From positions 310,001 through 374,000 of the forward strand of contig ML976699.1 in the NCBI GenBank assembly GCA_010015655.1: a stretch of DNA of 64,000 bases, given 5' to 3'. Below, piece after piece: positions 57,477 through 64,000 of the stretch. The notes beneath the pieces were generated by a model that was given only the letters and a program-made list of their open reading frames with translations, had not been told where the DNA came from and ran no database searches. Source of the DNA: Bimuria novae-zelandiae CBS 107.79 (taxonomy: Eukaryota > Ascomycota > Dothideomycetes > Pleosporales > Didymosphaeriaceae). The position numbers were made by a program, and so were the translations under genes. Numbering within the stretch: position 1 is the first letter of the stretch; each line of letters starts with the position of its first letter.

Positions 57477-57718
57477 TGTTGGCTTTAAACCTGCGCAACA
57501 CTGCTACGGCTTTTACCGCCATGCAGTTTACCTACGGTTTGTTACGCAGTTTGCCTGTGGTTTATTACGCTAGTCCTAATTAGGCTAGCGGGGGATAAAC
57601 CACGCTCGATAAATACTTCTTATAATAGCCCACCATAATAGATCTGCAATTAAGAATTAAATTAATACCATATTGTTGTAACGAAGTCTTGATCCAATAG
57701 CCTATTGCCATATTAACA
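57477..57718 (+). repeat. 5' LTR of the copia element
   Basis: It runs TGTTGGCTTT...TATTAACA. Comparison by eye with the 3' LTR shows about 33 differences in 242 positions, all C/T or G/A transitions and no indel. The LTR is richer in C and G than the flanks in its first third. Confidence 0.93.
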
Positions 57719-60700
57719 CTAATTAGTGGTTGCTACACTACAGATTGGCAAGATATACTGTGTACAGGGAATCTCAGCGCACGTTTTAGGCTGAGTATTC
57801 TGGCGATAGAAGCGGTTAGCGCATGCCTCCTCCCCTACCAAGGCCCAGGATACAGCATCGCTAGTGCAAAGTACAGGTACGACAAGCTTACTACTATCCT
57901 GTATTAGGATTAGCGGCGCCTTGTATTTAAAGGATCTCTCCGCCTAGATTGTCCCTACTAAGGACTAGTACGCTAACTAAGATTTAATATCGCTAACGCC
58001 ACCGTTAATATAGACAAACTTAACACTATAGTTATTAACTGGATGATACAGGTAGAAGAAAATAACATATTTGACCTATTTCTACTACTTAAGTTTAAGG
58101 AGTATTTTAAGAATTTCACCCGCGATCTCTTTAATAGTATTAATAAGCGTATCTAAAAAGCACTTAAAGAGCTCCTCCGCCAGTAAGGTATCTATATTAA
58201 GTAGAGTAATAGTAATAATCTCCCTAACTAATTCGCAGAACTCCTTACATTAACCACCGTCTTAAAATGGCCTGCTAAGCATCTTAAGCTTATGAGGCTC
58301 TGCAAAGGCTTTAAGTGCCACTAGATCGCAAATAATAAAGAATAATAGTCGTAGCAGCGAGCTCCGCTAGGTGGAGGATCATTATTATTATCACAACCTG
58401 GATTTACGCCTGTACAGAACAACTCTTATTTGCTTACTAACCTCGCTAAGTTATACACGCTAGAGCAGAAGTATTTAGGTGATAAATACGACATTTTTAA
58501 GATAAAGATTAAGGTGTTTAACGACCTCTGCACTAAGGTTAGGATTAATAAGGATAAGTAGTATAAAATAGCACTCTCTATTATGCTCACTAGCTAAGCG
58601 CTTTAGTATTACTATAATTATATTACTCCCCAGGCGCTTACGCTTACTTATAATACAATGCTTAATAAGCTACGCACGTACTTTAACACTACACAAGCTT
58701 ACTAGATATACCTCTAGGAGTGGCATAGCACTACGCTTAAGAGCGTCATAACTACTAAACCTAAAAAAGACCCTATAGAGTATCTTAAAATAGTTATTAG
58801 TAAGATAAACATGCTCTATCAGGCACTATCACAGGACTAGGGTAAGAGCTATAATTAGTATTTACTTACGTAATAGCTCCTTAGCGCATGTTGTAGCATT
58901 AAAGTAACTACTATAGCTTGCTTAAAGCTGGTAACTATATTTAAAGGTGTTGTTATAGATCTCCGTAACGTAGTTAGCATGTAGTTAAGCTATTATCCTA
59001 ATAGCTAGTTTCTATCACGAGATATAGATAAGTAGTATTACACCAATCGCCGCTATATTTGTAATAATTAACAAGCTATAGAATTATTAGATAATAACTA
59101 CTATAGCTACTACTATTAAGGCTAAGGCGGATCGCGCGGCAATTAATTTAATAATAATAATTATTAGTTAAACTACTTAGGTAATTGTTGTAACAAGACA
59201 TACTTTATCTACAAGTAGCCTAAGTACTAATTAACTTGACACTTAAAGAAGGAGCGCATAGAGCATCGCCAACGCTATAACTAATACGCTTAAGATAATC
59301 CTAATGCCCCGAGCTATAAAGTGTTTCTTGCTGGCTATAAAGGCATAGAGCTTGAAGATAGCGACGGTAGCGACAATAATGCTAGTAATAATAATATTAA
59401 AGTATATTTTACTAACTAAGTCTACTTAACTGCATTCTGCGGCAAGATTAACAGCGACGCTATTATCTCTAGCCTTAATAACGCTGTCGCACTTTATGCA
59501 ATTATAGGTAATAATCCTTATATCTTTAGTAAAGTAAATAAAGATGCTTAACTCTTCTTATTTAATTTACGCTACGGCGCAGATATCTTTTAAGATATTA
59601 TGCCTAACACTAGTGTAGCTAGTGTCTTAACTACTAGCAAAACATAAGTGAAAGTACTGTAGCTTATCTAACTATTTACAGTTATTAATAAGTCTACCGC
59701 AGGACGTTGTTGAATCCGATTTAGAGATAATTTAGAGTGTTTCTCCCTTAGCGACGTTAATGTCAGCACGCTATTTAGTATAATTACCTTTATAGTAATG
59801 CTAACTAACATACTATTTCTGCTCTACTTGAATAATATGGATTATCATAGCATCTTCTTTAATAACATCGATAATATGCTCGTTCAAGGTGGCAAAGAAT
59901 TCCTAATTGTCTGTAAATAGGGACATCCATGGCTCCTGCTTAATAAATAAGAGACCGTTGTCCACTACTTAACCAAGACTAAGCTGCGCTAGCTTTACTA
60001 ACGCTTTAGCCATCCTGCTACTAGACGACTGCATAAGATCCTTAGTAAAGCAGGCCATAAAGACATTAATAAGTACTATTACTAGTGTTAAATCCACAGT
60101 AAAGCACCTGGCCGTTTCCGCTTTACTATTTATAATAACATGGACTTTAACTTATGCGTTATTATTAATGTAATATACATTAATTAGAGACTAGTACTCC
60201 ACGTAGTTAATAAAGCTATAGCTTTTTAAGCTGCTTAATTCATGCTAAATATCTAGGCAAACACTACTTGGGATTTCCTTCGCGCTATGTGGATCGACAT
60301 GTACGTTAGTCCTCCTAACGTTATTAAGATAGATACTGGCAAGAACTTTATTACTAACGAGTTTATTAATAACGCCACGTCACTTGTAATCGAGGTTGAG
60401 GAAGTCTTGGTGGAGGTACATTATTTAATTGGCAAGGTTGAGCGCTATTATGCTCCTATTTACCGTGCTTATAGGGTAATCTCTATAGACGTTAGACGCA
60501 TAACCGCTTCCAAATATATCTTGCAGATGGCTGTCAAGGCTGTTAATAACACCGCAGGTCCTAACGGACTTGTCCTAACTCTTCTTATCTTTGGAGCATA
60601 TCCTCGCCTGTTAAAGAAATTACTACTATTACTATCTATTACCGCCCGCGGCGCTGCAGTGCGTAAAGTAATAGCTAAAGTACGCAAGATTAAGGTAAAG

Positions 60701-62886
60701 CACTAAGTTAATAAGGCTCTTGTAACTTATAATAGTCCTAACGTAACTAATGTCTTACTATTGCCTATCCTAAGCAGCGTTAAGGTCTAGCGGGAGAACT
60801 ATAGATAGTCTAGCCCGTATTAAATAATCGCCCTCTACGTTAACAAGCAATCCGTGGTTATTAAAATTAATAATAAATAAGTTACCTTTCGCATTACTAT
60901 AGTGCGCCCGTATTATGCAAATAATACGACCATCATTACCCCTCTCGTAGAGGACAAGGATAACGGTGGCTCTAACAATAATTTTACTCCTATTATAAAG
61001 GAGCCCGCGCCTAAGCGTAAGCGCGATAGGCTAAAAGGCTTATAGAATAAGCTAAAACCTAATAAAGTTATAACTACTATAGTTAACCTTAATTAACGTG
61101 AGCGTGATAATCTTGTCCTAGCTAAGAAGCTACGAGTAGTTAGTAAGATTATAACACTAGGGTAACTATTTAAAGTATTTATAAAGGTAGAAATTAACGC
61201 CCTTATAACACAAAATGTCTTCTACTTCGAGAAGTATAGTCCTTACTATTATAATAAGGTCTATATCTTTAAGTTACGTATTATTAATAAAGTTAAGGGT
61301 AAGACTACTAATCGCCCGTACGAGAAGTCCCGTCTTGTTATCTAAGAATACGCTAATAACGATAAGAAGCTTGTCCTAACATAGTCTCTTACCATCTAAC
61401 GTGCAAGCCAGCGTGTGATTATCGCTCTAGCACTATTACTATTAAAGCTGGGCATGTATCTCTGGCTCCGTGACATTACTCAGGCCTATACGCAATTGGA
61501 TGATCCACTCCAGCGTACTATTATAGCTAACATACTAGCCCAGCTTAAGGAAAGTTATCTAATAAATATAGTTATAGTTATTATTAAGCCGCTGTACGGT
61601 ATTGCTGAAGCAGGTGCCTATTAGTAGTTAACGTATAATAAACACTATACCGAGACTCTCTATATAGTAACATCTACTTATAATCTATGCCTACTTATTA
61701 GTAAGGCTAATAGCAAGTGCTTTGGCATTATTAGTATATAAACTAACGACACGCTTGGTCTATCTAACAAAGCTTTTATAGACCTTAAGGACTAAGAGCT
61801 ACGTTTTAAGGCCAAGCCTAAGTAGTTTCTCTTACTAAACGCGTAAATTAACTTTAACGGCTACATTATTAAGCTTAATAATAATAATCGCGCTATTACT
61901 CTACGCTAGAAGAAGTAAGGCGAGAAGCTAGAAATAGCTAATAATAAGTAATTATATATTTAACAGCGCGCTCGAGGTGCTTACATTACGATAATTTATT
62001 AACCTAAGGCGAGCTTTAACCTCGCCGCCGCAGCCTAAGCGAGTGAGCCTATAAAAGAAGAAATTACTAGATTAAATAAGCGTATTATCTAGTAAAAGGA
62101 GAATATCACTCGCGGCCTTAACTTTATTCTACTAGACTTAAGTAACTTAAAGCTATACGCCTTTATTAACGTATTATTTGCTAATAATAAGGATATATTA
62201 TTATAAATAGGCTTCGTAATTACGCTTGGCAATAAGACTAAAGATAGCGATTATAATTTTAAGTTTACTAGTAATATTATCTACTAATTATCTATTAAGT
62301 GTAAGCGCATTACTCGTAGCGTTCTTGTATCTAAGATCTACGCGATAGCCTATAGAGTTAATATTATAATTATAATTAGCGGTATAATTAACATAATTAT
62401 ATAGTAACTTAACCTCCCTAATGTCTCTATCGTCGTGTGCACTAACTCACGCTCCTTATATAATTGCCTTATTAAGCTTAGTACTACTAAGGAGAAGCGC
62501 CTTATAATTAACATTATAGCTTTGCGTAAGGCCTATGAGCGCAATAATCTTATAGACATCCGCTAGATTAATAGACGTGATAATCTAGCAGACTTAATAA
62601 CTAAGACTAGCTCTAACTTAGCTATAAAGTATCTTATTAACTATAACTAGCTTGAGCTTCGCGTGCAAGGCTAGGTCAATCGTGCTAAAGTTAACACCCT
62701 AGAGTATAATTATAATAGCAAGAAGTAGTAAGTCTATAAAAGGAGTAGCGAGATAAGCACTAAGAGGACGCGCACTAGCGCTAGTCTGGTTAGAAAACTA
62801 GTAACTATTACAGATTGTGTTTTATTACAGATTTGAGCGTTCTGGGCTGAACTGGCCACATGTAGCATAAAAGAAAAGATAGCTAG

Positions 62887-63128
62887 TGTTGGCTTCAAAC
62901 CTGCGCAACACTGCTATAGCTTTTACTACTATATAGTTTACTTATAGTTTATTACGTAATTTGCCTATGGTTTGTTGCGCTAGTCCTGATTAGGCTAGCA
63001 AGGGACAAACCACGCTCGATAAATACTTCTTACAATAGCCCACCATAATAGATCTGTAATCAAGAATCAAATCAATACCACATCGTTGTAACAAAGTCTT
63101 GATCTAACAGCCTATTGCCGTATCAACA
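62887..63128 (+). repeat. 3' LTR of the copia element
   Basis: It is the same length as the 5' LTR and starts and ends alike. A purine-rich AAAAGAAAAGATAG just upstream (about 62870-62883) may be the remnant of the polypurine tract. The right-hand TAAGT follows directly. Confidence 0.93.
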
Positions 63129-64000
63129 TAAGTCTCTATTAATAGTGAATATGAACGAGCTATTAGCCTTTTTATAAAAATAATTATGGGATAGTGTTTT
63201 TTACTAAACGAGACTTTTTATTGCTTACTTTAGAAAGTCTAGGTTAGTACTATAAGGTAGCTATTAATACTTTAGGCCTTTAAGGCTATAGGTCCATTAC
63301 TTCTATATTTAGAGGCTATCCTTAAGCAGTTTAATAATAATTACCTACTTGATTAAAATTTTTAGAAAAGCTTAACCTTGTACTTAGCGTATTAGATAAG
63401 AGAAAAATTAATAGGCTTTTAAAGGTCTATATTAATATAGAGGCTAGTAATATAGCTAAAAAGCTAAGTTAAACTATACAATTAATCTTTACATAAGCTT
63501 AGCTTATAAAGTATAAAATTAGGACTTATAAAAGGCCTTATCTATTTAAAAGAGACGCTTAAAGTAAGGCAGGTCTTTACTTTTTAATTAGCTTTATAGA
63601 AATTAAAGGAAAGCTGCTCTTTATTTATCTTATAGTATATAGTAAGTACGTAATTATTAATATAAAGAAATACTAAGGTGTAGTAATTATAGCGTTAAAA
63701 AAGAAAGTAAGTAGAGCCTGTTAGGCTAATTAGTACCTTAAAATAAGGCTACTCTAAAAAAGGCGTATTACTTAAGTAGTTATTAAAAATACGCGTGTAA
63801 AGTAAAAGGCTAGTAAAGTTATAAAGTAACGCTTTAAGTAATAGGCCCGTAAGGCATAAAGGTAACTTTAGAATTATATTTTATTATCTAGAAAGGATTA
63901 TAAAAAGTTTTAAAGCCTTTTAGTAAAGCTATTAAGAAAAAGTAGCCTTATCGTAAGGCTATAAATATTAATAAAATTTTATTTATTATATCTGACTTAA
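63129..64000 (+). mobile_element. pogo-like copy B, right part (runs off the window)
   Basis: After the copia target duplication, the sequence matches the C-terminal part of pogo copy A (about 53950-54800): AGTACTATAAGGTAGCTATTAATACTTTAGGCCTTTAAGG, split here as AGTACTATAAGGTAGC and ACTTTAGGCCTTTAAGG, and the later basic tail (AAGAAAAAGTAGCCTTATCG). It is highly AT-rich with many stops, and it continues past base 64000. Confidence 0.75.

Larger units (their letters stand above)
57477..63128 (+). mobile_element. complete Ty1/copia LTR retrotransposon (RIP-mutated)
   Basis: Two 242-bp LTRs (57477-57718 and 62887-63128) start TGTTGG and end AACA; the 5-bp target duplication TAAGT is perfect (57472-57476 and 63129-63133). 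The total is 5652 bp. Order: gag-like region about 57.8-59.4 kb (QALQYYY-like text, zinc-knuckle remnant near 59.2 kb), pre-integrase near 59.93-60.06 kb, integrase (KIDTGKNFITNEF at about 60329), reverse transcriptase (RDITQAYTQ near 61471, IIKPLYGIAEAG near 61585, TNDTLGL near 61743), RNase H about 62.15-62.65 kb. Integrase before RT is the copia order. The polyprotein is one frame riddled with TAG/TAA. The longest clean stretch, 139 codons, is the integrase part at 60287-60706. Confidence 0.93.
51600..64000. other. AT-rich, RIP-affected transposon block
   Basis: From about 51600 onward, composition drops sharply from the roughly even base use of the TmpA-like gene to DNA dominated by A and T with TAG, TAA and TTA triplets. 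No host gene is present. Everything recognisable is transposon: pogo-like A, B and C, a Tc1-like insert and a copia element. Substitutions between copies are almost all transitions and stops replace Gln/Trp, which fits repeat-induced point mutation. The copia element is less eroded than its flanks. Confidence 0.9.

Noticed and set aside
58071..58253. Short open frames inside the copia gag region
   Set aside because: They are remnants of the degenerate polyprotein or out-of-frame readings, not separate genes.
1..64000. CRISPR arrays, riboswitches, bacterial operons
   Set aside because: None seen; the window is fungal nuclear DNA. No rRNA was found either.

Overview
The window is nuclear DNA of a filamentous ascomycete, most likely a Dothideomycete. 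The support is intron-rich genes with short introns (about 40-110 nt, GT...AG with CTAAC-like branch sites), fungal-only families (AA9 LPMO, HET domain, a TmpA-like flavoprotein, ULD-CorA fusion, DUF7728-like protein, class II peroxidase), and a long AT-rich block of transposons that appear mutated by RIP (repeat-induced point mutation). All coordinates and splice junctions were read by eye; no database was searched.

Layout. 0-3.1 kb: no secure gene. 3.1-3.9 kb: a degenerate centrin-like EF-hand protein (+). 4.4-8.1 kb: a gene-free island of diverged repeats carrying a recurring TTTTAGAC motif. 8.6-11.8 kb: NAD kinase and a fungal Mg-chelatase-like protein (both -). 13.0-16.1 kb: a secreted beta-propeller protein and an AA9 LPMO (both +). 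16.7-18.6 kb: a broken F-box-like gene flanked by two 132-bp direct repeats. 19.2-23.9 kb: a 1476-residue ULD/CorA-like membrane protein (+). 24.9-25.4 kb: a small secreted cysteine protein. 27.1-28.6 kb: a HET-domain pseudogene. 29.0-30.2 kb: a His-rich membrane protein. 31.9-37.3 kb: a tandem-PH protein (-) and, divergently, the ribosome-maturation GTPase EFL1/RIA1 (+). 37.8-38.0 kb: tRNA-Ile(AAT, intron-containing) and tRNA-Glu(CTC), 12 nt apart. 38.8-43.0 kb: Golgi GDPase GDA1 (-) and, divergently, a SET-domain protein (+). 43.0-46.0 kb: a second island of the TTTTAGAC repeat. 46.5-47.6 kb: class II peroxidase (-). 49.5-51.4 kb: TmpA-like membrane flavoprotein (+).

From about 51.6 kb to the end the DNA becomes very AT-rich and is a nest of dead transposons: a pogo/Fot1-like element with TIRs and TA target duplication (51518-55015) interrupted by a Tc1-like element (52023-53465, also TA-flanked); another pogo-like element on the minus strand (about 55.25-56.75 kb); and a third pogo-like copy interrupted by a complete 5652-bp Ty1/copia element (57477-63128) with two 242-bp LTRs and a perfect TAAGT target duplication. 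The two LTRs differ only by transitions, and the coding frames are full of stops that are one transition from Gln or Trp codons, the expected trace of RIP.

The genes do not form an obvious pathway or cluster. LPMO and peroxidase are both secreted enzymes of plant-polymer attack but lie 30 kb apart. No clear new defence or metabolic system was found. The observations most worth a second look are the two TTTTAGAC repeat islands, the AA9 protein with both second-sphere copper-site residues replaced, the tRNA pair, and the layered transposon nest whose unmutated end lies 98 bp from the TmpA-like gene.
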